This document shows, one piece after another, positions 7,539 to 14,935 of a stretch of DNA of 43,760 nucleotides. The notes under the pieces were generated by a model. It did no database searches, was not told the origin of the DNA, and saw only the letters and a list, made by a program, of their open reading frames with translations. The translations under genes were made by a program, and so were the position numbers. This DNA comes from an uncultured Eubacterium sp. Its GTDB lineage: Bacteria > Bacillota > Clostridia > Oscillospirales > Acutalibacteraceae. The stretch spans positions 1 through 43,760 of the forward strand of contig CALWVQ010000015.1 of the NCBI GenBank assembly GCA_944385025.1, given 5' to 3'. Position 1 is the stretch's first letter, and each line of letters starts with the position of its first letter.

Positions 7539-8600
7539 ATGGAAAAATTATGGACTGAAAATTTAAGAAAAATTGAGCCTTATGTTCCCGGCGAGCAAAG
7601 CGAAGATAAGGATATAATCAAGCTAAATGCAAACGAAAACCCTTATCCTCCGTCACCTATGGCGGAACAGGCAATTAAAGAGTTTAATGCAGATAGTTTA
7701 AGGCTTTATCCAAATGCAAACGCTACCGAATTAAAGCAGGTTTTGGCAGATTACTATAATGTGAAAACTAATAACATATTTTTGGGAAACGGTTCTGACG
7801 ATGTTATCGCCGTGGCTTTTCAGGCGCTTTTTAACAGCGATTTGCCAATAGTTTATCCCGATTTAACTTACAGTTTTTATCCTGTTTGGTGCTCTCTTTT
7901 TAATATTCCCTATAAAACTTATCCTGTTGACGATGATTTTAGGATAAATGTTGAGGACTATAAAGAGAAAAACGGCGGAGTGATTATTCCAAATCCCAAT
8001 GCGCCGACATCTATCGGTGAAAGTACCGATTTTGTGGAAAAACTTCTTGAATATAATCAGGACAGCGTTGTAATCATTGACGAGGCATATGTAGATTTCG
8101 GAGGAGAAAGCTCCGTCGAGCTTACAAAAAAGTATGAAAATCTCCTTGTTACAGGCACTTTTTCAAAGTCACGCTCACTTGCAGGTCTTAGAATAGGCTT
8201 TGCCGTGGGCAGCGAAAAACTGATTTCTGTATTGGAGGCAGTTAAAAACTCCTATAATTCCTACACTATTGACTCGTTGTCAATAAAGGCGGGAAAAGCA
8301 AGTATTCTTGATGATGAATATTTTAAAGAAACCTGCCGTAAGGTAATTGCCACAAGGGAATATGTAACGGCTCAAATGAGGGAAATGGGCTTCAAAGTTC
8401 TTGATTCTTCAACTAATTTTATTTTTGCCACAAAAGACGGCTGTTCAATGAAGGATATGTTTGAATATCTTAAAACCAAGAAAGTCTATATAAGATATTT
8501 TTCAATTCCGAGGATTGAAAATTATGTGAGAATAACTATCGGAACAGACGAAGAAATGGCGATTTTTCTCAAAGAACTGAAAGGGTATTTGCAAAAATGA
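7539..8600 (+). CDS. hisC: histidinol-phosphate aminotransferase (HisC-like)
   Basis: This is a 353-residue class I/II PLP aminotransferase of the HisC family, which converts imidazole-acetol phosphate plus glutamate to histidinol phosphate. Signatures are KLNANENPYPPSP near the N-terminus, NPNAPTSIG, IIDEAYVDFG, and the PLP lysine K210 in SKSRSLAGLRIGFA. No other his genes are nearby, so a related role such as aromatic or threonine-phosphate transamination remains possible. The ATG at 7539 is chosen because AAAGAGG lies 8 nt upstream; an in-frame TTG two codons earlier is too close to it. The stop overlaps the next start. Confidence 0.85.
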   Translation: MEKLWTENLRKIEPYVPGEQSEDKDIIKLNANENPYPPSPMAEQAIKEFNADSLRLYPNANATELKQVLADYYNVKTNNIFLGNGSDDVIAVAFQALFNSDLPIVYPDLTYSFYPVWCSLFNIPYKTYPVDDDFRINVEDYKEKNGGVIIPNPNAPTSIGESTDFVEKLLEYNQDSVVIIDEAYVDFGGESSVELTKKYENLLVTGTFSKSRSLAGLRIGFAVGSEKLISVLEAVKNSYNSYTIDSLSIKAGKASILDDEYFKETCRKVIATREYVTAQMREMGFKVLDSSTNFIFATKDGCSMKDMFEYLKTKKVYIRYFSIPRIENYVRITIGTDEEMAIFLKELKGYLQK

Positions 8601-9028
8601 CAACTCAAAAAAAGCTGGCGGTTATTTTTCTTGCCGTATTAAATGTTATGAATATTGCCGCAGGGGTGATAACGCAGATTAAAATATTCAGGGGAAGCGA
8701 CGTTGTTTCTGTACTTCCCATATTTAAGCCAATGACGGCGAATCAGACTTTAATGCTGAATTTTGTCTGTGTGGTGGCGGTGATTGTGCTTATCAGCGTG
8801 GTGGTAACGTATCTTGTTACGGATATTTCGTATACGCCCAAAGAAATCTTTTTAAACTGTCCCGGAATACTTGCGGTTTTATCCGTTATTATTTTTGCTT
8901 TCGGCGTGTTTAACGCCGTAAACACAGTGGAAACTGCCGATAAGTTGTGGATAGTGCTTTCACTTATATCTTTTGTTTTAGCAAATATTGTTAATTTCGG
9001 ATGTATTATTACAATAAAGGACGACTGA
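8597..9028 (+). CDS. small four-helix membrane protein of unknown function
   Basis: The 143-residue product is very hydrophobic, with four predicted membrane segments (residues about 8-27, 49-71, 88-106 and 116-138) and no recognised motif. Its ATG overlaps the hisC stop (ATGA), and AAAGGG within the end of hisC serves as ribosome site, so translation is coupled to hisC. A strong palindromic terminator follows directly after its stop. I do not recognise the family. Confidence 0.8.
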   Translation: MTTQKKLAVIFLAVLNVMNIAAGVITQIKIFRGSDVVSVLPIFKPMTANQTLMLNFVCVVAVIVLISVVVTYLVTDISYTPKEIFLNCPGILAVLSVIIFAFGVFNAVNTVETADKLWIVLSLISFVLANIVNFGCIITIKDD

Positions 9029-9029
9029 A

Positions 9030-9062
9030 AAATCCCTGCCGATATCGGCAGGGATTTGATTT
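9030..9062. terminator. bidirectional palindromic terminator
   Basis: A perfect 28-bp palindrome (9030-9057) is flanked by T-rich sequence on both sides. It separates the hisC operon from the convergent phosphoesterase gene. Confidence 0.85.
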
Positions 9063-9072
9063 TTATTTGTTT

Positions 9073-10161
9073 TTATAAAAACAGTAAAAGTAAAATAACG
9101 ATTATTGCAATAATGCCTACTCCGATAAAGAATTTTGTAAGCCTTACAATAGCGTCAAAGGTATTAGTGGGCATTATTTGAAACAAGGCATATTTAAACG
9201 GCTCTTTTACCTTGTTACCCACAATATCTCTAAATCTTAAATCATAGGTGGTAAATTCTCCGCCTTTTTTTAGTTCTATGATTCTTACACCCCTGTCTTT
9301 GCCGGGGCCGTAAACGTGAAATCCTGCTCCCTGGGTGTAGCCCAAATCTATACCGTCCACCTTGCCGTTAAATGAGTTGTTGTGGTCGTGGCCGAAATAA
9401 ACGCCCAGCACTTCACCTTTTTCTTTAAATGCGTCAAATTCTCCGCTGTTTTCCTGCGGGTCAGCAGGGGACTCTTTCATAAATCCTTTTGCGTTTACTT
9501 TGTCTTTGTTCAGTATAAAAAATTCGTTTGCGTGAGTTCGAAAACCTCTTACAGCGCCTTTTGCGCTTTTTTTAACTTGTGTTAATAACTCAAATACTTC
9601 ACAAAGGGGTATGTGCTGTATTACTATTGAAGGAATAAGCCTGCCGTATTCTTTTTCATACTTGTCACGGGTTTGTCTGTACCAGTCAATTTGGTTTTTG
9701 TGAACGTGGTCGTATCCTATTTTAAGACTTGAGTGGCTGTCGATGAGATATAGCAGATATTCAAGGCTGTCTCCGTCCCAAATTTCTAAAACGTGGTTTG
9801 CAACACCGTCAATATCCTCAACACTTTCCCCGATAAAGTGGTCAAATTCTTTATATATTTCAAACTGTTCTTTGTTTGAAAGACCAACTTGTCTGTCGTG
9901 GTTTCCAAAGCATATAGTGAAAGGAATATCACGCTCCCGTACAGGTCTTGTCAAAATGTCCAAAGTGTTTTTTACTGTATTTCTGTCGCCTTTAAACGAC
10001 TGTTTTCCCCAAATCTGATCTCCTGAATATACTACTAAATCGGGGTTTTCTTTATCTAAAGCGTTACAGATTAAGTCTAAAGTGTCAGGACTTACCTTTT
10101 TCCCTTCCTGCGTGTCGGCTATTTGCATTATTTTAAAACTTTCGTTTTTGAATTTTAACAT
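9073..10161 (-). CDS. calcineurin-like metallophosphoesterase with C-terminal membrane anchor
   Basis: From the chosen start this is a 362-residue dinuclear-metal phosphoesterase. The motifs run in order: FKIMQIADTQEG (metal Asp), VVYSGDQIW, CFGNHDRQ and YFGHDHNN, with IVIQHIPL between the last two. It resembles purple-acid/Icc-type phosphodiesterases. There is no signal peptide, but the last 25 residues form one hydrophobic segment ending in LLLLFL, so it is probably tail-anchored with the catalytic domain in the cytosol (inference). Candidate starts are GTG 10170, ATG 10167 and ATG 10161; the last is preferred because AGGTG lies at proper spacing only from it. The substrate is unknown. Confidence 0.85.
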   Translation of the reverse strand: MLKFKNESFKIMQIADTQEGKKVSPDTLDLICNALDKENPDLVVYSGDQIWGKQSFKGDRNTVKNTLDILTRPVRERDIPFTICFGNHDRQVGLSNKEQFEIYKEFDHFIGESVEDIDGVANHVLEIWDGDSLEYLLYLIDSHSSLKIGYDHVHKNQIDWYRQTRDKYEKEYGRLIPSIVIQHIPLCEVFELLTQVKKSAKGAVRGFRTHANEFFILNKDKVNAKGFMKESPADPQENSGEFDAFKEKGEVLGVYFGHDHNNSFNGKVDGIDLGYTQGAGFHVYGPGKDRGVRIIELKKGGEFTTYDLRFRDIVGNKVKEPFKYALFQIMPTNTFDAIVRLTKFFIGVGIIAIIVILLLLFL

Positions 10162-10201
10162 TTTCATCACCTGCTTTGCTCTATTTTATCATATCTTTTT
10201 C

Positions 10202-10230
10202 TTGACTGCAACTGCCCCCGTAACTATAAT
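10202..10230 (+). promoter_or_regulatory. sigma-A promoter of tRNA-Arg
   Basis: TTGACT (10202-10207) and TATAAT (10225-10230) have 17-bp spacing. The tRNA starts 19 bp after the -10 box. Confidence 0.85.
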
Positions 10231-10248
10231 GTAATAGGATAATTAAAT

Positions 10249-10325
10249 CTGCCTGTAGCATAATTGGCTAATGCATCAGATTCCGATTCTGAAGATTGTA
10301 GGTTCAAGCCCTATCAGGCAGACCA
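10249..10325 (+). tRNA. tRNA-Arg (anticodon CCG)
   Basis: The cloverleaf is complete: acceptor CTGCCTG/CAGGCAG, D stem GCAT/ATGC, anticodon stem TCAGA/TCTGA with loop TTCCGAT (anticodon CCG, codon CGG), T stem GTAGG/CCTAT with one G-T pair and loop TTCAAGC, discriminator A and encoded CCA. No clear hairpin terminator follows, so it may read into the downstream gene. Confidence 0.95.
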
Positions 10326-10361
10326 TAAAACTAAATTTATTTTTTACATTAACATAATGTG

Positions 10362-10390
10362 TTGAGATTTTTTTGCACTTATGTTACAAT
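10362..10390 (+). promoter_or_regulatory. promoter of the hexosaminidase-peptidase operon
   Basis: TTGAGA (10362-10367) and TACAAT (10385-10390), 17-bp spacing, 26 bp before the ATG of the GH20 gene. Confidence 0.7.
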
Positions 10391-10416
10391 TACCAAAACG
10401 TTAATGGGAGTTTGTT

Positions 10417-11991
10417 ATGCTGAATATAATTCCTTATCCAAGCGATTGCCGTGAAAAACAGGGGTATTTTGAGTTAGAAGAAAACGAAGTTATAAAGTCT
10501 GATTTCGACTTATCTGTATTCGGTTTGAAAACAGGTGAAAGCGACAGGTTTATTATTGCAAAGAACGATAAACTTGAATCTGAAGAGTATACACTTACAG
10601 TCTCGAAAGACTGCATAAGAATTGAAGCCTGTGAAAACGCAGGAGCGTATTACGCCCTGCAAACTCTTCGCCAGTTGAGCAGATGCGAACTTGGAGGCAA
10701 AAAGATTCCCTGCGTTGAGATTAAAGATAAGCCCAGATTTGAGTGGAGGGGTCTTCAGCTTGATGAAAGCCGTCATTTCTTCGGTAAAGAAGAGGTAAAA
10801 AGACTTCTTGATATGATGTTTATGATGAAATTAAACAGATTTCATTGGCATTTGACAGATGATCAGGGCTGGAGAATTGAGATAAAAAAATATCCTCTCT
10901 TGACAGAAATCGGCTCTAAAAGAAAATATACTCATATTAACGGCTGGCAAAGTATCAGCACTATTAACGAAGAATACGGCGGATTTTATACCCAGGATGA
11001 TATTCGTGAAATTGTTGACTATGCTCAAAAGCGCAATATTATGGTAATTCCCGAAATAGATTTTCCTGCCCATTGCGCTTCTGCTATTGCCTGTTACCCG
11101 TGGCTTGCTTGCCGTGAGTTAGAAAGAGAAGTGCCGGGCTATTTCGGCGGCTCAATTCCCGAAAGAGTTTATAAGATGTGGGATTGGAACAGAACAATAT
11201 GCGTAGGAAAGGAAAAAACAATAAATTTTGTTTTTGACATTATTGACGAGGTTTGTTCTCTTTTTCCTGCACCGTATTTTCATATAGGCGGCGATGAAGC
11301 GCCTAAAAACGAGTGGAAAAAATGTCCTCACTGTCAGGCGGTAATTAAAGAAAACGGTCTGAAAAACGAAGAAGATTTGCAGGGTTGGTTTAATAATAAA
11401 ATCCTTGATTTTCTTAAAGATAAGGGCAAGCGCCTTATCGGATGGAATGAGATACTTAAAGCCGGCAACCTTGATAAAAGCGTTATCGGTCAGTATTGGA
11501 CTGCTAAGAGAGATAAAAATGCCGAAAATCATATCAACAGCGGCGGAAATTTGATTATGTCAAATCACAAAAGCTTTTATTTTGATATACCGTACGGAAA
11601 ATATCCTCTTAAAAACACTTACTGCTTTAAGCCTGAAAAATTCAATGTACGCCCTGAAAATATTAAAAATGTTTTGGGCGTTGAGGGCGAGAACTGGACA
11701 GAGTGGATAGACGGCAGAGAAAAGCTCGATTTGTGTATGTACCCACGTGTTCAGTGTCTTGCCGAGGTGGCTTGGTCTGCTGAAAAAGATGTAAACTGGG
11801 ATAATTTCCTTAAAAGGCTTGACAGCTTTAAGGATTATTACAGATATTTGGGCATCAATTATGCCGTTGACAAGGTTTCAATGCCGACTAATCCGTTTAC
11901 CAGATTACATATCAATGCAAAATTTATGAACGGCGACACTCATCTTGAGGTAAAGCTGAATAAAAAATATATTGCTAAAGGAGAAAAATAA
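10417..11991 (+). CDS. GH20 beta-N-acetylhexosaminidase
   Basis: The 524-residue enzyme cleaves terminal beta-linked GlcNAc or GalNAc by substrate-assisted catalysis. It has the GH20b-like N-terminal domain (about 1-105), then the TIM barrel starting with RFEWRGLQLDESRHF. Other motifs are RFHWHLTDDQGWRIEIKKYP and the catalytic pair D293-E294 in HIGGDEAPKNEW. There is no signal peptide, so it is probably cytosolic and works on imported oligosaccharides from chitin, mucin or peptidoglycan. GGGAG precedes the ATG. Its stop overlaps the next start by one base (TAATG), forming an operon with an M28 peptidase. Confidence 0.93.
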   Translation: MLNIIPYPSDCREKQGYFELEENEVIKSDFDLSVFGLKTGESDRFIIAKNDKLESEEYTLTVSKDCIRIEACENAGAYYALQTLRQLSRCELGGKKIPCVEIKDKPRFEWRGLQLDESRHFFGKEEVKRLLDMMFMMKLNRFHWHLTDDQGWRIEIKKYPLLTEIGSKRKYTHINGWQSISTINEEYGGFYTQDDIREIVDYAQKRNIMVIPEIDFPAHCASAIACYPWLACRELEREVPGYFGGSIPERVYKMWDWNRTICVGKEKTINFVFDIIDEVCSLFPAPYFHIGGDEAPKNEWKKCPHCQAVIKENGLKNEEDLQGWFNNKILDFLKDKGKRLIGWNEILKAGNLDKSVIGQYWTAKRDKNAENHINSGGNLIMSNHKSFYFDIPYGKYPLKNTYCFKPEKFNVRPENIKNVLGVEGENWTEWIDGREKLDLCMYPRVQCLAEVAWSAEKDVNWDNFLKRLDSFKDYYRYLGINYAVDKVSMPTNPFTRLHINAKFMNGDTHLEVKLNKKYIAKGEK

Positions 11992-13271
11992 TGAAAATTT
12001 CGGATTTTCCAAAGTCAATAATAGACGAAAACGTTGACTATACAGTTAGCGAGATTACTAATGTAATCAAAAAATACGGTCCTCGTGAGTCGGGAAGCGA
12101 AGCTTGTTATGCTGCTCAAAAGCACATAAAGAAAGAGCTCGATTCTTTCTGCGATGAAACACGGTTTGAAAGCTACAAGATGTCTCCCAAGGCATTTTTG
12201 CATTTTACAAAAATTGTTTCAGCCGCAATTATTCTTGCCGTTGTAGTGTGCAGCGTGCTGGTGTTTACAAGCGTAATGACAATGTTTGTTGCACAGTGTA
12301 TTGTGGGCGGCGTTGTGCTTATCGGCTTGTTTATAACCCTTATGGAGTTTTTACTCTACAAACCGTTTATGGACCCTCTTTATAAAAAAGTTGAGGGGCA
12401 TAATCTTCTTGCGGTAAGAAAGCCAAGAGGCGAGGTTAAGAGAAGAATAATTATCAGCGGTCACATTGACTCTGCATATGAATGGAGACATATTTATTAC
12501 AGCAAAAAAGTAAACCTTATGGGTCCTCTTATGGGTATTACAATAGGCAGCGCATTTATTTCTCTCGTTCTTGCCGTTATTACCATTATTGCTAACTTTG
12601 TAAATATGGGCGCATTCGGCGAATTTATGACAAGTTACAGTTTTATTTTCCATATCATTACGGCTCTTGCAATGGTAACTCTTTACCTTTTTGTTGACTT
12701 TAAGACTGTTTCTCCCGGCGCAAACGACAACCTTACAGGTACTTATGCCGCAGTAACTGCTTTGCGTATGCTTGATATGGCAGGTATTGATTTTGAAAAT
12801 ACCGAGGTATGTGCAATGATTACCGACGGCGAGGAAGCAGGTCTTCGTGGTTGTAAGCAGTGGGCAAAGGACCACTATGACGAGTATGTAAAAAGCGGAG
12901 TTGAAACAGCCGTTCTCTGTGTAGATACACTTACTGACCGTGAGTTCCTTAACGTATATCAGAGAGATATGACAGGAACAGTATCAAACAGCAAGGAGTT
13001 CAGCCAGCTTGTAATGGATTCAGCTGTTGAGGCAGGTCACAACGACCTTAAATTTTCCAGCGTATTTTTCGGCTCATCTGACGCCGCAGCATTTTCACAG
13101 GCAGGAATTACGGCAACCTGTCTTGCGGCTATGGACCCGGCTCCTGCCGATTACTATCATAACCGCCGTGACTCATATGATCGTCTTGTTCCCGAGTCAA
13201 TTAAAACAGGTTATGAGATAATTCTTTCAACAATTTTCAACTTTGACGAAAAAGGTCTTGAAAAGAAATAA
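11991..13271 (+). CDS. membrane-integrated M28 family zinc peptidase
   Basis: The 426-residue protein carries an M28 aminopeptidase core: H158 and D160 in SGHIDSAYEW, D246 in SPGANDNLTGT, E281/E282 in DGEEAGLRG, and a C-terminal YYHNRRDSYD histidine. This core is interrupted by two pairs of membrane helices (about 70-125 and 180-240). The fold is thus a membrane-embedded di-zinc peptidase; its substrate is not known. AAAGGAG lies in the last codons of the GH20 gene and the ATG overlaps that stop, so the two are co-translated. A strong terminator follows. Confidence 0.87.
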   Translation: MKISDFPKSIIDENVDYTVSEITNVIKKYGPRESGSEACYAAQKHIKKELDSFCDETRFESYKMSPKAFLHFTKIVSAAIILAVVVCSVLVFTSVMTMFVAQCIVGGVVLIGLFITLMEFLLYKPFMDPLYKKVEGHNLLAVRKPRGEVKRRIIISGHIDSAYEWRHIYYSKKVNLMGPLMGITIGSAFISLVLAVITIIANFVNMGAFGEFMTSYSFIFHIITALAMVTLYLFVDFKTVSPGANDNLTGTYAAVTALRMLDMAGIDFENTEVCAMITDGEEAGLRGCKQWAKDHYDEYVKSGVETAVLCVDTLTDREFLNVYQRDMTGTVSNSKEFSQLVMDSAVEAGHNDLKFSSVFFGSSDAAAFSQAGITATCLAAMDPAPADYYHNRRDSYDRLVPESIKTGYEIILSTIFNFDEKGLEKK

Positions 13272-13275
13272 ACAC

Positions 13276-13309
13276 AAAAAGCACCCGTGATTTCACGGGT
13301 GCTTTTTTT
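13276..13309 (+). terminator. intrinsic terminator after the M28 gene
   Basis: A 15-bp complementary stem (13276-13290 with 13293-13307) ends in a run of T. Given the A-run on the other side, it can also end the convergent unknown gene. Confidence 0.88.
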
Positions 13310-13319
13310 ATCCTCTCTG

Positions 13320-13895
13320 TCAGCAAATCATACCGCTTTCAATCCAGCTTAATACTGACGGATATTCGCTTTTGTAGTTGTCAAGCTGTCCCTGATTAGT
13401 ATCTATAAATGCCTGCATTTCCTCATAATCCTCAAAATCAAAGACAAAGTCCTGCTCAAAATCATAGCTTGCAGTAAACATATAGTCAAAAATATCGTCG
13501 GGTGAAAACATTTCCAGCATTTTATCCGCCGTTATTTCGCTTGTGTAGTCAAGGGCGTTTTTTGCTGTCAGCTCAAAGTCTTCTTCGTCTACTTCAATTT
13601 CTTCTTTCTCCTTACAGTATTCCATAAGGTCATCATCTGTAAAACCAAGGTTTTGTATGTGCTCATACAAGTCCTCAAAGCCTGTTTCGTTTACCTCGTC
13701 GTAAATTCTGTAAATGAATTCTCCTAAAAGATTTTGCAGAGCAACAGCTTTAATTACAGCGTCAATTTCGTAACCGTCTTCGTCGGTAATAACAAAGCCG
13801 TCCTCTTTAAAATTATCCCACATAAGCTGATAAAAACACCTATGTTTTTCTTTCTCCTCAAAGATAGCCTCGCAGATGTAGCTCTCTATGTTCAT
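13320..13895 (-). CDS. acidic soluble protein of unknown function
   Basis: The 191-residue product is rich in Asp and Glu (for example KEKEEIEVDEEDFEL and DFEQDFVFDFEDYEEM), has no membrane segment and no known catalytic motif. It could be a small acidic regulator or binding protein, but I do not recognise the family. The ATG at 13895 is chosen because an excellent AGGAGG site lies 8 nt upstream; an upstream in-frame ATG at 13934 has none. It is divergent from the aldose epimerase gene and ends at the terminator shared with the M28 gene. Confidence 0.8.
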   Translation of the reverse strand: MNIESYICEAIFEEKEKHRCFYQLMWDNFKEDGFVITDEDGYEIDAVIKAVALQNLLGEFIYRIYDEVNETGFEDLYEHIQNLGFTDDDLMEYCKEKEEIEVDEEDFELTAKNALDYTSEITADKMLEMFSPDDIFDYMFTASYDFEQDFVFDFEDYEEMQAFIDTNQGQLDNYKSEYPSVLSWIESGMIC

Positions 13896-13953
13896 TTTAA
13901 GACCTCCTCTTGTCCTGTATTTATTGTAACCCATATTGATGCTATTTTCAATA

Positions 13954-13982
13954 TTGCAATAAAAGTTTATATAAGTTATAAT
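13954..13982 (+). promoter_or_regulatory. promoter of the aldose epimerase gene
   Basis: TTGCAA (13954-13959) and a consensus TATAAT (13977-13982), 17-bp spacing, 21 bp before the ATG. Confidence 0.75.
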
Positions 13983-14003
13983 TGCTTTGAACGGAGTGAT
14001 TTT

Positions 14004-14879
14004 ATGCAGATTAAAATAACAAGCAAGTCAAACAGCGCCGTGCTGGGACTTGAGGGCGCACAGCTTAATTCTCTTGTTAAAGACGGCAGAGAATATTTGT
14101 GGCAGGGCGACGCACAATATTGGTCAGGACAGGCTCCTGTATGTTTCCCTATTGTGGGTGTGCTTGCTGACGGAAAAGCTAAAGCTTTTGGAAAACCTTG
14201 CGAGATGAAGCGCCACGGAGTTGCAAGAATTAATCCATTTGATATTTTTGAACAGCATAAAAACAGTGTAACTTTTATTCAAAAAAGCAGTGAGAACACT
14301 AAAAAACAGTTTCCTTTTGACTATGAGCTTAAAATTAAGTACACAATTGTGGGGGACACTGTTACCAACGAATATATCATAACAAATACAGGCAGTGAAA
14401 AAATGCCGTTTGTTATAGGCGGCCATCCCGCATTCAATTGTCCTTTGGGTGAGGACGAGGAGTTTGAGGATTACAAGGTCGTTTTTGACAAGCCTATATC
14501 AAACCCCTGTCTTCGTCCTGACCACCACACAGGACTTGTGGACGTTTCAAAAGAATATGACGTTATGAAAGGTACGGATACTCTTAAACTTAAACACAAT
14601 TTGTTTGAGGAAAACGACGCTTTGATTTTTGAAAACTGTCAGGCAAAATCAGCCACTCTTACAGGTAAAAACGGTAAGGGCATAAAAATAGAATTTCAGG
14701 ATATGAATAATCTTCTTGTGTGGTCCGCTGTTGGTAATGCACCGTTTGTTGCTCTTGAGCCGTGGACGGGAATTTCTAACTGTTCTGACGAGGATGAAAT
14801 TTTTGAAAATAAACGCGGTATGACTGTTTTGGAACCTGACGAAACAGTTTCATTTAAATTTAAAATTACAATGATTTAA
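14004..14879 (+). CDS. aldose 1-epimerase family protein (LacX-like)
   Basis: The 291-residue protein is a galactose-mutarotase-like beta sandwich of the LacX/YihR branch that interconverts alpha and beta anomers of hexoses. It has the conserved GGHPAFNCPL with H141, and ALEPWTGIS with the catalytic-type E252 near the C-terminus. There is no signal peptide. The ATG at 14004 follows CGGAGTG and the promoter 22 bp upstream; a longer reading frame reaches to 13734 but runs through the divergent promoter region and is not credible. The precise sugar is unknown. Confidence 0.87.
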   Translation: MQIKITSKSNSAVLGLEGAQLNSLVKDGREYLWQGDAQYWSGQAPVCFPIVGVLADGKAKAFGKPCEMKRHGVARINPFDIFEQHKNSVTFIQKSSENTKKQFPFDYELKIKYTIVGDTVTNEYIITNTGSEKMPFVIGGHPAFNCPLGEDEEFEDYKVVFDKPISNPCLRPDHHTGLVDVSKEYDVMKGTDTLKLKHNLFEENDALIFENCQAKSATLTGKNGKGIKIEFQDMNNLLVWSAVGNAPFVALEPWTGISNCSDEDEIFENKRGMTVLEPDETVSFKFKITMI

Positions 14880-14935
14880 CAATTTAGAAATAAAATTATG
14901 ATACTATCTCAAATAGTATACCGAAAGGTGATATA

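Noticed and set aside
13734..14003. A 90-residue N-terminal extension of the aldose epimerase
   Set aside because: It would run through the divergent gene's start and both promoters; the ATG at 14004 has the proper ribosome site and family-like N-terminus.
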